Assembly: GCF_003931565.1 (NCBI RefSeq)
Contig: NZ_RRYI01000001.1
Location: forward strand, 868,001-932,000
Length of the DNA: 64,000 bases
Origin: Caulobacter sp. 602-1
Lineage (GTDB): Bacteria; Pseudomonadota; Alphaproteobacteria; Caulobacterales; Caulobacteraceae
Direction of reading: 5' to 3'
In this document: positions 32,481-42,013 of the stretch, piece by piece
How the letters are laid out: every line of letters begins with the position of its first letter
How positions within the stretch are numbered: the first letter of the stretch is position 1
Notes under the pieces: generated by a model
Databases searched by the model: none
The model's input: only the letters and a program-made list of their open reading frames with translations
Told to the model about the DNA's origin: nothing
Translations under genes and position numbers: made by a program

Positions 32481-34562
32481 TCAGACCTTGGCCTTGAACT
32501 TGTAGACCAAGGACACCCGCACCGCCCGGGAGTTGGGGGCAAGGTCGCTGTCGATCACCACGCCGCCGTCTCGGTACCGGCTGTGCTGCCGGTTGGTGTT
32601 GAAGATGTCCGTGGCGTTAACGGTCACCGAATAGAGGGCGTTCAGCTTGTGGCTCCAGGTGGCGTCCAGCTGGCCATAGGCGGCCTGGTAGCCTTGCAGC
32701 GTATAGGTCTTGCCCACGCCGCTCAGGTTGAACTGCAGCTTGTCGCCGTTCTTCAGGACCTTATCGACTACGGCATTGCCCGAGTAGTTCGTCCGGGTCG
32801 TGGTCGCCAAGGTCGCGGTGACGGGGATCAGTTCCTGCCGGAAGACGTTCAGGTTGACGACGTACTTCCAGCCACCGGGCGCCTCGCCGCGCGCATTGGC
32901 CTCCAGTCCGCCAGACGTCGCGCGGCCGTAGTTCAGCGGCCGGCTCGCGGTGGTGAGGTCCGGATTCCAGGTCGTGTAACTCTGCCAGGGATGGTGGCTG
33001 ATCCGGTAATAGGCCGTCAGCCCCAGCGTCGCCTTGCCGAAGATCCGCTCGTAGCCGCTCTCATAGGAGTCGGTGAGGGTCGAGGCGAGGTCCAGGTTAC
33101 CCAGCATGGCGCTGTGGAGATTGGCGGGGATGCGCCGCGGATCAAATAGCTCGAGCTCGGGGCGCAGGATGCGGCGGCTGTAGCTGGCCTTGAGCTTGCC
33201 GCCGGCCAGCGTGTGCGTCAGGTGCAGCGAGGGGAAAAGGCGCGTGGCGTCGCGGTCTCGCGAGGCCGACGGCGCGCTCAGCCGTAGGGATTCCGCCTCG
33301 ACTCGGAGGCCGGGCATCAGCTTGAAGCCAGCAAACGGGAACTGATAGGTCGCATAGCCCGAGAGGCTGGCGCGACGGGCGTTGAAAACGCCGAGATCGC
33401 CGCTCGCCAGACCCAGCGCGCCGATGTCGCCGTCATAGATGCGGGAAATCTCGCGCGCGACGCGATTGGCTTCCAGGCCCGTGGTCAGAATGACGCCACC
33501 GGCGAGGTTGGCGACCACCGCGACCTTGGCCTGATCGTCCGGACCCCGGGCGCGCTTGGTGTCGCCGTAGTGTTGGACGAGGGGCGTCGGCGAGACCTGC
33601 CGGTCGTCATGGTTCGTGCGGGTGCGGTTGTCGCTCTGGGCGTGCGAGAGGTTGGCCTCGAGCGAACCGCGATCGTCGGGCCAGGTGTCGGAGTAGCTGG
33701 CCTCGATATCGTCCGTTCGGGTCGTATAGCGCTGCGTCCCGGCCTCTTCCGATTGGACCGGAGCGCCATCGCCGAACGCCTGGTAGTGGGCCAGGTCGTT
33801 GGCGCGGATGCGCCCGCCCATGTGGTGCGCCTCGACGCTTAGCTCCCGGTCCTCGGCCAGTCGCCGGGTGACGCCCAGCGAGGCCTGGACAAGGTCGAGC
33901 GTGGACTTGCCGTGACTGTCGCGTGACACCAAGCGCTCACCGGTCGCCGCGTCGCGCTGGGTGTAGTCGGCGTCGTTCTCCGATGGGCTATGACCCAGAT
34001 AAATCCGGCCGTCGACGCTCCAGTCGCCCTGGGCGGCCGAGGCGCTGGCGGAGGCGCTGGCCTGCTCCCGCGTGTCGGCCCGCGCCGAGATCGTGCCGGA
34101 GACGCCCAGAGCGCGTTCCCTGTGCGTCACGATATTGATGATCCCTGCCGCGCCATCGGGCGAGAATTGAGCCGACGGGTTGGTCATCACCTCGACGCTG
34201 CCGACGCTGGAGGCCGGGAGCGACTGGAGAACCGAGGTTCCGGTGGGCGGCGGCTTGCCGTTGATCAGGATCTGGACGCCGGGATCGCCGCGCAGCGCGA
34301 TCCGGCCGGTCGGCGAAACCGTCACCGAGGGGATCCGGTTCAGAACGTCGAGGGCGACGCCACCTTGCGAGCCGCCGTCCGAGCGGACGTCGTAGATGCG
34401 GCGGTCGATCTTGTCACGAACCTGGGCGGGCCGGGCGGTGACGACGATGGACTCGACCTTCTGGGCCGCCTCCGCCGAGGTGGCGGCCTGGAACCACAAC
34501 AGCAACATCAACGCCCCGCCTTGAGATCGCCAAGGGCTCTCATGGCGTAGCTTGTCCCGCAA
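32481..34562 (-). CDS. TonB-dependent receptor, OMP_b-brl_3 type
   Basis: Outer-membrane receptor of 693 residues. An N-terminal signal segment (GGALMLLLWFQAATSAEAAQ) is followed by a TonB-box-like VESIVVTARPAQV and a short plug: VALDVLNRIPSVTVSPTGRIALRGDPGVQILINGKPP, then VEVMTNPSAQFSPDGAAGIINIV. The barrel ends in SRAVRVSLVYKFKAKV rather than a terminal Phe. It is smaller and distinct from the receptor at 27287. Substrate unknown: this group includes peptide, sugar and siderophore receptors. Ten to twelve residues before the signal are strongly charged, so a later start is possible. Confidence 0.88.
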   Translation of the reverse strand: MRDKLRHESPWRSQGGALMLLLWFQAATSAEAAQKVESIVVTARPAQVRDKIDRRIYDVRSDGGSQGGVALDVLNRIPSVTVSPTGRIALRGDPGVQILINGKPPPTGTSVLQSLPASSVGSVEVMTNPSAQFSPDGAAGIINIVTHRERALGVSGTISARADTREQASASASASAAQGDWSVDGRIYLGHSPSENDADYTQRDAATGERLVSRDSHGKSTLDLVQASLGVTRRLAEDRELSVEAHHMGGRIRANDLAHYQAFGDGAPVQSEEAGTQRYTTRTDDIEASYSDTWPDDRGSLEANLSHAQSDNRTRTNHDDRQVSPTPLVQHYGDTKRARGPDDQAKVAVVANLAGGVILTTGLEANRVAREISRIYDGDIGALGLASGDLGVFNARRASLSGYATYQFPFAGFKLMPGLRVEAESLRLSAPSASRDRDATRLFPSLHLTHTLAGGKLKASYSRRILRPELELFDPRRIPANLHSAMLGNLDLASTLTDSYESGYERIFGKATLGLTAYYRISHHPWQSYTTWNPDLTTASRPLNYGRATSGGLEANARGEAPGGWKYVVNLNVFRQELIPVTATLATTTRTNYSGNAVVDKVLKNGDKLQFNLSGVGKTYTLQGYQAAYGQLDATWSHKLNALYSVTVNATDIFNTNRQHSRYRDGGVVIDSDLAPNSRAVRVSLVYKFKAKV

Positions 34563-34612
34563 TCGAAAATTGCGATCTCGAGATTACAGTTCTTTTAGGA
34601 GAGTGACGTGCG

Positions 34613-36601
34613 CTACCCCACCCGGCTTGACACCTGGACGGCCCGCGCGCGCGTCTGGATGGCGTCGGGGCCGTAGACCATGGCCGGGGCGCGCAGCAGC
34701 TTCTCGATCGCCCGGCGCGTGGGGGCCTCGCGGTCGTAGGCGGCGCGCAGTTCGGCGGCGCGGAGGGCGACGCGGGGCGGGCGGCGCTCCTCGGGCGTCT
34801 GGAACAGGCCCAGGAAGTCGCCAATCCGCGGCTGCGACAGGAGAAGGGCCAAGGGCGCCGACAGGATCAGGCCCAGATAGACCGGGCTGGACCACCAGAA
34901 CATCACAGGATCCAGGGCGAAGACCAGGGCCGCGGCGACGCCGCCGATGCCCATGTGGGCGCGGTGGACGCGCCAGGCCTCGCGCCTGGTCAGGCGGCCG
35001 GGGTCGCGCTGCTGCGTCGCCCAGCCGGCGTCTCGGCCCAGCAGCACCTGCAGCACCGACACGCTCTGCATCAGCATCAGCACCGGCGCGACCAGGGCCG
35101 ACAGCACGATCTCCATCGCCATGCCGACGATGAACCGATAGCCGCCGCCGAACGCCTGGCGCTGGGCCCGGCTGCGCAGGATCAGCGCCCCGGCCATCAG
35201 CTTGGGCGCGATCAGCAGGGCCATGGTCAGTCCGAACAGCCAGGCCGCGGCGTCGGCGCGGATCAGCGCCGAGGCGCCGCCCTGCTCCATCCACACCCCG
35301 GCCCCGGCGATCAGCAGGAACAGCCACAGCGGCGAGGTGGCGTAGGACAGGACGCCGCGCAGCAGGTGCAGGCGGCTGACCCAGTGCAGGCCCTGAGCCC
35401 CGATCACGCCCAGGTGCTGCAGGTTGCCCTGGCACCAGCGGCGGTCGCGGATGGCCATGTCGAGGATGGTCGGCGGGGTCTCCTCGTAGCTGCCGGTCAG
35501 GTCGGTCGCCAGGCCGATCTTCCAGCCGCCCCGACGCATCAGGGCCGCCTCGACGAAGTCGTGGCTCATGATGTGGCCGCCGAACGGGCGGGGTCCCGGC
35601 AGGTGTGGCAGCCCGGCCTGCTCGGCGAAGGCCCGGGTGCGGATCATGGCGTTGTGGCCCCAGTAGTTGCCCTCCGCCCCCGACCACCAGTCCTGGCCGG
35701 CCGACAGCATCGCCCCGTAGGCGCGCGAGGCGAACTGCTGCAGCCGCGCGAACGGCGTCTCGCCATTGATGATCGAGGGCGAGGTCTGCAGCAGGCCCAG
35801 CTTCGGGTCGCGCTCCATGCGGTGGGTCAGCCGGATGAGGGTGTCGCCGGTCATCAGGCTGTCGGCGTCCAGGATCAGGAACTGCGCGTAGGCCCCGCCG
35901 AAGCGCTCGACCCATTCGGCGATGTTGCCGGCCTTGCGGTCGGTGTTCTTGACCCGGCGGCGATAGAAGATCCGCGCCTTGGGGCCCAGCCGCGCGCGCA
36001 GCCGCAGCACGCCCACGGCTTCCTCGCGGGCGACGTCCTCGACCCGCGTGTCGCTGAGCACGAAGACGTCGTAGAGCTCGGCCACCTCGCTCTGGTCCAG
36101 TTCCTCGTACATCGCCTGGATGGCGGCCAGGACGCGGCCGGGATCCTCGTTATAGGTCGGGGCCAGCAGGGCCGTGCGGGTCAGGATCACCGGCCGCGGC
36201 TGCTCGCGGCCGTCGCGCGCACGCCAGCAGGTCCAGAAGCCGCCCAGCGTGCTCATGAAGGCGAAGGCCACCCAGGCGAACAGCAGCACGAACAGGGCGA
36301 AGGCGACGCCGTCGACCAGGCTGAAGCCGCCGGGCGAGAACAGCAGCGCCGTCACCGCCGCCGTCACCGCGGTCAACACGCCCGAGCCCGCCAGCAGCGC
36401 CCAGCGGCGTCCGGAGACGTCCGGACCGTCCACGGGCGTCAGCCGGCCCTCGCGCAGGCTCTGGGCGGGCATGGCCAGCGGCGTCTCCGCCGGCAGCCAG
36501 GCGGCGAACGAGGCGGGCGCGGGCCGGGCCGGCGGCGGGGCCAGCTTCAGGGCGGGGAGGGGACGGGCGCTCGCGCGGCGTTCGGAGGACAACAAAGCCA
36601 C
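34613..36601 (-). CDS. opgH: Glucans biosynthesis glucosyltransferase H
   Basis: Inner-membrane GT2 enzyme that makes the backbone of osmoregulated periplasmic glucans (MdoH/OpgH). It has 662 residues from a GTG at 36601. Two membrane helices (about 70-115) precede the catalytic domain: LLAPTYNEDPGRVLAAIQAMYEEL, VFVLSDTR, FYRRRVKNTDRKAGNIAEWVERFG, the donor-binding LILDADSLM (D-x-D), and the acceptor site QRRW-type DRRWCQGNLQHLGVI. Further membrane helices follow. It sits 65 bases after opgG on the same strand. The reading frame is open far into opgG; that part is a shadow. OpgH is known to affect cell size and shape in Caulobacter. Confidence 0.95.
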   Translation of the reverse strand: MALLSSERRASARPLPALKLAPPPARPAPASFAAWLPAETPLAMPAQSLREGRLTPVDGPDVSGRRWALLAGSGVLTAVTAAVTALLFSPGGFSLVDGVAFALFVLLFAWVAFAFMSTLGGFWTCWRARDGREQPRPVILTRTALLAPTYNEDPGRVLAAIQAMYEELDQSEVAELYDVFVLSDTRVEDVAREEAVGVLRLRARLGPKARIFYRRRVKNTDRKAGNIAEWVERFGGAYAQFLILDADSLMTGDTLIRLTHRMERDPKLGLLQTSPSIINGETPFARLQQFASRAYGAMLSAGQDWWSGAEGNYWGHNAMIRTRAFAEQAGLPHLPGPRPFGGHIMSHDFVEAALMRRGGWKIGLATDLTGSYEETPPTILDMAIRDRRWCQGNLQHLGVIGAQGLHWVSRLHLLRGVLSYATSPLWLFLLIAGAGVWMEQGGASALIRADAAAWLFGLTMALLIAPKLMAGALILRSRAQRQAFGGGYRFIVGMAMEIVLSALVAPVLMLMQSVSVLQVLLGRDAGWATQQRDPGRLTRREAWRVHRAHMGIGGVAAALVFALDPVMFWWSSPVYLGLILSAPLALLLSQPRIGDFLGLFQTPEERRPPRVALRAAELRAAYDREAPTRRAIEKLLRAPAMVYGPDAIQTRARAVQVSSRVG

Positions 36602-36666
36602 TGCACTCTGGGTTCGGGGCGGCGGGGAGCCATCGGCAAGCCAAGCTCGCGACGGCGCGGTTGGTT

Positions 36667-38205
36667 TCACGGCGCGGGCGGAAAAATCAGCGCGGTCCAG
36701 GTTTCGCTCAAAGGCCGACCATTCTGCCTGAGGACGACGCGCACATCGGCCGGTTCCGCGCCATCGCACACGACGTCGAAGGTGACGCGCCACAGGGCGT
36801 CGGTCTCGTTCTCGTGGCGGGCGCCGGGATAATGCGACAGCAGGCGGATCTGGCCGTTGCGGGCGGTGACGTCGGCCTCGATGTCGATCGCCGTTCGCAG
36901 CGCCAGGAGGTTGGCGCCCCGGAACTCGACGGCCACCTTGCGCCCTTGCGCGGCGGTGTCGCGGCCCGGCTCGCCCGGCCGGCCCGAGCGGGTGGCCACC
37001 ACCTTGGCGAGCTCGGTCTCCGGCGCGTCGGCCGTCCAGTGGAGGCGGTAGCTCAGCTCGACCTTGCTCCCGGCCTTGACCGGCGCGTCCGGCGTCCAGA
37101 AGGCGACGATATTGTCGTTGGTCTCGCTGTCGGTCGGGATCTCGACCAGGCGGACCGAGCCCTTGCCCCAGTCGCCGATCGGCTCGACCCAGACGCTGGG
37201 TCGACGCTCGGCCTTGGCCTGGTCGTCGTGATAGTGCTCGAAGTCGCGGTCGCGCTGGATCAGGCCGAAGCCCTTGGGGGTCTGGTCGCTGAACACGCTG
37301 GTCACCACGCGCCGGGGGTTGGAGAGCGGCCGCCACAGGCGTTCGCCCGCCCCGGTCCAGATCGCCAGGCCGTCGGAGTCGTGGATCTCCGGCCGCCAGT
37401 CGACCGCCGGGACCGCGCGGTCCTCGCCGTACCAGAACATGCTGGTCAGGGGCGCGAGACCCATCTGGTCGAAGGCCCGCCGGAAGAAGACGCTCGCCTG
37501 CACGGTCTGGGTCAGGGCCAGGCCGTCGCGGTCGTTGACGAACCTGTAGGCGCCGACGATCCCCGGGCTCTCCATCAGGGCGTGGATGACGAGGCGCTCC
37601 TGCGCGTCGCGTTCCAGCCAGACCTCGCGCCAGTCGGGAAACTCCTCGGGCTGGACGGCGTAGGTGTCGGCGGCGATGGCGCGGGCCGACAGGCCGTACT
37701 GGCCGAACGGCGCGGGCGAGCGGAAATAGGAGGCGCCGTGGAACACCAGCCACTCGCCGCGGTCGTCGCGGCTGATGGCGCGGAAACCCGAGAAGCCGGC
37801 CTTGGCCGGCAGGGCGCGGACCGGGCTGCCGGCGGGCGAGGAAAACATGGTCGGGTCATAGGCCAGCGGCTTGGCGCGGCCGTCCTCGACCAGATGGATG
37901 GTCACGGTCTTGGAGACGCCCTGGCTCAGCGGGAACAGTTCGATCCCCCAGTCGCCGCCCCACAGCGGGATCTTCTCGCGATAGAATCCGACCGCCTGGG
38001 CGGCGTCATAGTTCATGGCCGCGACCTGGGCGGGCGGCGGCGGCGGGGCGACATAGGGGCGGCCGGCCAGGGCGCGGGCGCGGGCGCGCACGGTCTCGAA
38101 GGAGAAGGACGCGGGGCGCGCGTCGGCCTGTCCGGGCGACAGGTTGGCGGCGACGGCGCCGCCGGCCAGCAGCGTCAGGGCGGCGCGGCGATCAAGCAAG
38201 GACAA
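36667..38205 (-). CDS. opgG: Glucan biosynthesis protein G/D
   Basis: Periplasmic protein needed for assembly or branching of osmoregulated periplasmic glucans (MdoG/MdoD family). From a TTG at 38205 it has 512 residues; the N-terminus LDRRAALTLLAGGAVAANLSPGQADA is a Tat-type signal with twin arginines, which favours this start over the upstream TTG at 38283 that would bury the signal. Family segments are FYREKIPLWGGDWGIELFPLSQGV, FSGFRAISRDDRGEWLVFHGASYFRSP, QASVFFR, PLTSMFWYGED, DFEHYHDDQAKAERRPSVWVEPIGDWGKG and a C-terminal Ig-like domain. A Tat signal is more typical of OpgD than OpgG. It heads an operon with opgH. Confidence 0.92.
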   Translation of the reverse strand: MSLLDRRAALTLLAGGAVAANLSPGQADARPASFSFETVRARARALAGRPYVAPPPPPAQVAAMNYDAAQAVGFYREKIPLWGGDWGIELFPLSQGVSKTVTIHLVEDGRAKPLAYDPTMFSSPAGSPVRALPAKAGFSGFRAISRDDRGEWLVFHGASYFRSPAPFGQYGLSARAIAADTYAVQPEEFPDWREVWLERDAQERLVIHALMESPGIVGAYRFVNDRDGLALTQTVQASVFFRRAFDQMGLAPLTSMFWYGEDRAVPAVDWRPEIHDSDGLAIWTGAGERLWRPLSNPRRVVTSVFSDQTPKGFGLIQRDRDFEHYHDDQAKAERRPSVWVEPIGDWGKGSVRLVEIPTDSETNDNIVAFWTPDAPVKAGSKVELSYRLHWTADAPETELAKVVATRSGRPGEPGRDTAAQGRKVAVEFRGANLLALRTAIDIEADVTARNGQIRLLSHYPGARHENETDALWRVTFDVVCDGAEPADVRVVLRQNGRPLSETWTALIFPPAP

Positions 38206-38496
38206 TAGGAAACCTCGGGCGGATACCGACTCGGCGCGGATTTGGCGCGCGAATAAAGGAGACTTACGGCCGAAATGGTTCAACCGGGTCGATGGAAAAC
38301 CGCGCTTCCGGTCAGAAATGTCATCCGGCGGTCAGGCTGACGACCTCGCGGGCGCGGCAGTATGCTTCGTCCTCGCCTCGCCGCCGGACCTAGTCCCCCC
38401 ACCCACCAGCGATGGCGGTGGAGGCGAGGGCGCCTTATCTTGCCCATCCGGAAGGCCTCCCGGTCCGGGCCGCTGGTCGTGAGACGCCGCACTCTG

Positions 38497-39180
38497 ATGA
38501 AGATCCTGATCGTCGAGGACGAGCCCAAGACCGTCGCCTACCTGCGCAAGGGGCTGACCGAACAGGGCTATGCCGTCGACTTCGCCGGCAATGGCGAGGA
38601 CGGCCTGCACCTGGCCCAGACCCTGGACTATGACGCGGTGGTGCTGGACGGCATGTTGCCTGGGCTGGACGGGGTCGAGGTGCTGGCGCGCCTGCGTCAG
38701 ACCCGCCAGACGCCGGTGATCATGCTGACCGCCCGCGACAGCGTCGAGGACCGTCTGAAGGGCCTGGGCGCGGGCGCCGACGACTATCTGGTCAAGCCAT
38801 TCTCGTTCCTGGAGCTGCTGGCCCGGCTGCAGGCCATCACCCGTCGCGGGCGCAGCGAGTCCACGACCATCACGGTCGGCGACCTGCACCTGGATCTGCT
38901 GGCCCGGCGCGCCACGCGGGCGGGCAGGCGGCTGAACCTGACGGCCAAGGAGTTCGCCCTGCTGGTCGTCCTGGGTCGCCGCCAGTCGCAGATCGTCTCC
39001 AAGACCATCATCACCGAGCTGGTCTGGGACATCAATTTCGACACCAACACCAATGTGGTCGAGGTCGCCATCAAGCGGCTGCGGGCCAAGATCGACGGGA
39101 TGTTCGAGACCAAGCTGCTGCACACGGTGCGCGGCATGGGCTATGTCCTGGAGCACCGCCCCGAGGGGACCGCGCCGTGA
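38497..39180 (+). CDS. OmpR-family response regulator (CusR/CzcR-like)
   Basis: DNA-binding response regulator of 227 residues. The receiver domain has the acidic pair VEDE near residue 9, the phospho-accepting Asp in DAVVLDGMLPGLDG (about 51), Thr in VIMLTARD, and Lys in YLVKPFSFLELLARL. The winged helix includes LTAKEFALLVVLGRRQSQIVSK, VVEVAIKRLRAKID and LLHTVRGMGYVLE. The pattern is that of heavy-metal response regulators (CusR, CopR, IrlR). The ATG at 38497 is the conserved family start. It overlaps the kinase gene by 4 bases (GTGA). It may control the adjacent RND pump, whose genes converge on it. Confidence 0.93.
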   Translation: MKILIVEDEPKTVAYLRKGLTEQGYAVDFAGNGEDGLHLAQTLDYDAVVLDGMLPGLDGVEVLARLRQTRQTPVIMLTARDSVEDRLKGLGAGADDYLVKPFSFLELLARLQAITRRGRSESTTITVGDLHLDLLARRATRAGRRLNLTAKEFALLVVLGRRQSQIVSKTIITELVWDINFDTNTNVVEVAIKRLRAKIDGMFETKLLHTVRGMGYVLEHRPEGTAP

Positions 39181-40595
39181 CGCCCCGTTCGCTTGCCCCC
39201 CTTTCCCTGGCCCCCAAATCCATCGCCGGCCGCCTGGCCCTGATGTTCGCCATCGCCACCAGCCTCGTCTCGATGCTGGCCGGCGTGGCCCTGTTCAGCT
39301 TCCAGAGCCTGGAGCTGAAGCGCCACCAGGCCGAGGAGCTGAGCGCCCGCTCGCAGATCATCGAGGCGATGATCCGCAAGCTGGAGGACCCAACCCGCTG
39401 GCCGCTGATGACCGACAAGCTGAAGTCGTTCACGCCGGCCGACGGCAGCCTCCGCTATCGGATCGAGTCCGCCGACCCGCGCTTCCGGTTCACGCCGGGG
39501 ACGGCGCTGGAGCCGGCCCGCGACGGTCTCGGCGTCATCCATGCCGACGGCAAGCGGTTCATGACCCTGGCTCGGCGCGTGCCCGCCTATGGGCGGCGTC
39601 CGGAGGTGCGGCTGGTCATCGCCGCCGACACCGCGCCGTTCGACGCCTCGCGCTATGTGCTGGGCGTCGCGGCGCTGGGCATGTCGGTGCTGACGACCGG
39701 GCTGGTCAGCCTGCTGGGCTGGTGGATCGCCCGACGGGGCCTGGCCCCGGTCGACCGCCTGTCGCACCGCGCCGGCGCCCTGAACCCGGCGGATCTCAGC
39801 CTGCGGATGCCGACCCGCGACCTGCCGGTCGAGCTGGTCGGGCTGATGAGCGCCTTCAACGGGGCGCTCGATCGCCTGCAGGCGGCCTATGAGCGGCTGG
39901 CGGCCTTCAACGCCGACGTCGCCCACGAGCTGCGCACGCCGCTGGGCAACCTGATCGGCCAGACTCAGGTCGCCCTCTCGCGCCCCCGCGACACCGACGA
40001 GCTGGAAGAGACGCTGCACTCCAATCTCGAGGAGCTGGAGCGCCTGCGCACGATCATCAACGACATGCTGTTCATGGCCCGCGCGGACCAGGGCGCCCTG
40101 GCGGCCAACCTGGCCCCGCTGTCGCTGGCGGCCCTGACCCACAAGACCGCCGACTTCCTGGACGTCCTGTTCGAGGACGCCGAGGTGCGGTTGGAGGTGC
40201 GGGGCGACGCGACGGTCAACGCCGACGCCGCGCTACTGGGGCGGGCGGTGACCAACCTCCTGGACAACGCCATCCGTCACGGGGTCGCCTGCAAGACCGT
40301 GCGGGTGATGATCGAGCCGCGGGACAAGGCCGTCTGCCTGTCGGTGCGCAACCGCGGCGGCCCGATCCCCGAGGCGCATCTCGCCCGCCTGTTCGACCGC
40401 TTCTACCGCGTCGACCGCGCCCGCGAGCACAGCGGCGAGATCCACGGCCTGGGCCTGGCGGTGGTCAAGGCCATCGTCCTGATGCACGGCGGCTCGGTGT
40501 TCGCCCGCTGCGAGGGCGGCGAGGTGCTGATCGGGTTCCTGCTGCCGGGGAGCGAGGGGGCGGTGTCGCCTGAGCGGGAGACGGTCGAGGCTTAA
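39177..40595 (+). CDS. Sensor histidine kinase, heavy-metal type (CusS-like)
   Basis: Membrane kinase of 472 residues. Hydrophobic segments at about 19-43 and 162-186 flank a periplasmic domain of about 120 residues that lacks obvious Met/His metal-binding clusters. A HAMP linker is followed by the phospho-acceptor AAFNADVAHELRTPLGNLIGQTQVALSRPR, the N box VTNLLDNAIRHG, F box LFDRFYRVDRAREH and the G box GLGLAVVKAIVLMHGGSV. It pairs with the upstream response regulator. The C-terminus meets the efflux operon in a convergent arrangement with a shared hairpin between. Confidence 0.93.
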   Translation: MTPRSLAPLSLAPKSIAGRLALMFAIATSLVSMLAGVALFSFQSLELKRHQAEELSARSQIIEAMIRKLEDPTRWPLMTDKLKSFTPADGSLRYRIESADPRFRFTPGTALEPARDGLGVIHADGKRFMTLARRVPAYGRRPEVRLVIAADTAPFDASRYVLGVAALGMSVLTTGLVSLLGWWIARRGLAPVDRLSHRAGALNPADLSLRMPTRDLPVELVGLMSAFNGALDRLQAAYERLAAFNADVAHELRTPLGNLIGQTQVALSRPRDTDELEETLHSNLEELERLRTIINDMLFMARADQGALAANLAPLSLAALTHKTADFLDVLFEDAEVRLEVRGDATVNADAALLGRAVTNLLDNAIRHGVACKTVRVMIEPRDKAVCLSVRNRGGPIPEAHLARLFDRFYRVDRAREHSGEIHGLGLAVVKAIVLMHGGSVFARCEGGEVLIGFLLPGSEGAVSPERETVEA

Positions 40596-40623
40596 AATCC
40601 CTCTTTCTAAGAGAGAGGGGATT
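40596..40623. terminator. Bidirectional hairpin between kinase and efflux operon
   Basis: AATCCCTCT (40596-40604) pairs with AGAGGGGATT (ending 40623, one extra G) around TTCTAAGAG. It contains the last base of the kinase stop region and overlaps the stop of the outer-membrane factor gene, so it could end transcripts from both sides. Confidence 0.6.
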
Positions 40624-42013
40624 ATGAAACGCCCCAGCCCCCGCCCAGCGCGCGGATCAGGTTCACGCTCGCCGACAGCCGCCGGGTCCTCAGGTCCTGC
40701 GCCTCGCGCCGCGCCTGCAGTTCCGCCGTCTGGGCGGTGACCACGTCCAGGTAGCTGGCCGCGCCTTCGCGGTAGCGGGTGGTGGCCAGTGCGGTGGTGC
40801 GGACGGCGGCGGCGACGGCCTCGTCCTGGCGGTCCTGGGCGGCGGCCAGGCGGTTGGCCAGCACCATCTGGTCCTCGACCTCGCGGAAGGCGTCCAGCAC
40901 GGTCTGGCGGTAGCCGGCGGCGGTCTCGTCGAACACCGCGCGGCCGCGGGCGACCTCGGCCTTGCGCGCGCCGCCGTCGAACAGCGGCAGGGCGGCGGCC
41001 AGCGGGCCCAGGGCCCAGACGCGGTTGGCGGCGGTCAGCAGTTCGCCGCCATTGGACTGGTAGCCGCCGGCCGCGGCCAGGGTCACGCTCGGGAACCAGG
41101 CGGCGCGGGCCACGCCGACCCGGGCGTTGGCGGCCGCCATCCGGCGCTCGGCCGCGGCGACGTCTGGCCGGCGCCGCAGCAGGGTCGAGGGCGCGCCGAC
41201 CGGGGTGACCGGGACCTCGGTCAGCGCCGACGCGGCGGCCAGGCTGAAGCTGGAGGCCGGCTCGCCGACCAGCACGGCGATGGCGTGTTCCAGCAAAGCG
41301 CGGTCGGCGACCGCCTGCTCGTACTGGGCCTGCGTCGCCGCCAGCTGGGTCTGGGCCCGGCCGGTGTCGAGCCCGCTGGCCGCGCCGCCGGCCTGGCGGC
41401 GGTTGGTCAGGTCCAGCGCCTGGCGATAGGCCTCGACCGTCGAGCTCAGCACCGCGATCTGGGCGTCGGCGCCCCGGAGGCTGAAATAGGTGTCCGCCAA
41501 CTCCGCCTGCAGGCTGAGACGCACGCCGGCCAGGTCGGCGGCGCTGGCTTCCGCGTCCGCCCGGCCGGCGGCGACCAGGTTGCGGACCCGGCCCCACAGG
41601 TCCAGCTCATAGGCGGCGCTGGCCGCCAGGGTGGTGGTGTCGTAGCGGCCATTGGCCGGGGTGCGCTGGCGCTCGACGCTGGCCGAGGCCCCGACGCTGG
41701 GGAGGAGAGCGCTGGAGGCCTGGCGCGACAGGGCGCGGGCCTGATCGTAGCGCGCGAGGGCGGCGGCCAGGTCGGCGCTGCCGGACTCCAGCCGGCGCTC
41801 CAGGCCGTCCAGGGGCGGGTCCTTGAACACGGCCCACCAGGTCCCGTCGCGGACTGCCTGGGCCGGCGCGGCGGGCGTCCACGGACCGGTGTCGCGGAAG
41901 GCGGCGGGCGCGGCGGGCGTCGGCGGCGCATAGGCGGGGGCCATCGAGCAGCCGGCGAGGCTCAGACCAGAAAGGCCAAGACCCGCCAGGATCAGGAGAC
42001 TAGCCCTTCGCAC
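40622..42013 (-). CDS. Outer-membrane efflux lipoprotein (OprM/NodT family)
   Basis: Outer-membrane channel of a tripartite efflux pump, 463 residues from GTG at 42013. The signal peptide ends in a lipobox LAGC-S (about residue 22), so the protein is lipidated. NodT-family parts are QVRDGTWWAVFKDPPLDGLE-like AVRDGTWWAVFKDPPLDGLER, ALARYDQARALSRQASSALLPSVGASASV, RRRPDVAAAERRMAAANARVGVARAAWFPSVTLAA, and a second repeat ending FREVEDQMVLANRLAAAQ. Two outer-membrane efflux repeats are evident. It overlaps the adaptor gene by 14 bases and is last in the order permease, adaptor, channel. Confidence 0.93.
   Translation of the reverse strand: MRRASLLILAGLGLSGLSLAGCSMAPAYAPPTPAAPAAFRDTGPWTPAAPAQAVRDGTWWAVFKDPPLDGLERRLESGSADLAAALARYDQARALSRQASSALLPSVGASASVERQRTPANGRYDTTTLAASAAYELDLWGRVRNLVAAGRADAEASAADLAGVRLSLQAELADTYFSLRGADAQIAVLSSTVEAYRQALDLTNRRQAGGAASGLDTGRAQTQLAATQAQYEQAVADRALLEHAIAVLVGEPASSFSLAAASALTEVPVTPVGAPSTLLRRRPDVAAAERRMAAANARVGVARAAWFPSVTLAAAGGYQSNGGELLTAANRVWALGPLAAALPLFDGGARKAEVARGRAVFDETAAGYRQTVLDAFREVEDQMVLANRLAAAQDRQDEAVAAAVRTTALATTRYREGAASYLDVVTAQTAELQARREAQDLRTRRLSASVNLIRALGGGWGVS

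Noticed and set aside
36602..37753. Extension of the opgH frame into opgG
   Set aside because: Runs out of frame through a well-supported opgG coding region; composition Arg/Pro/Gly-rich.
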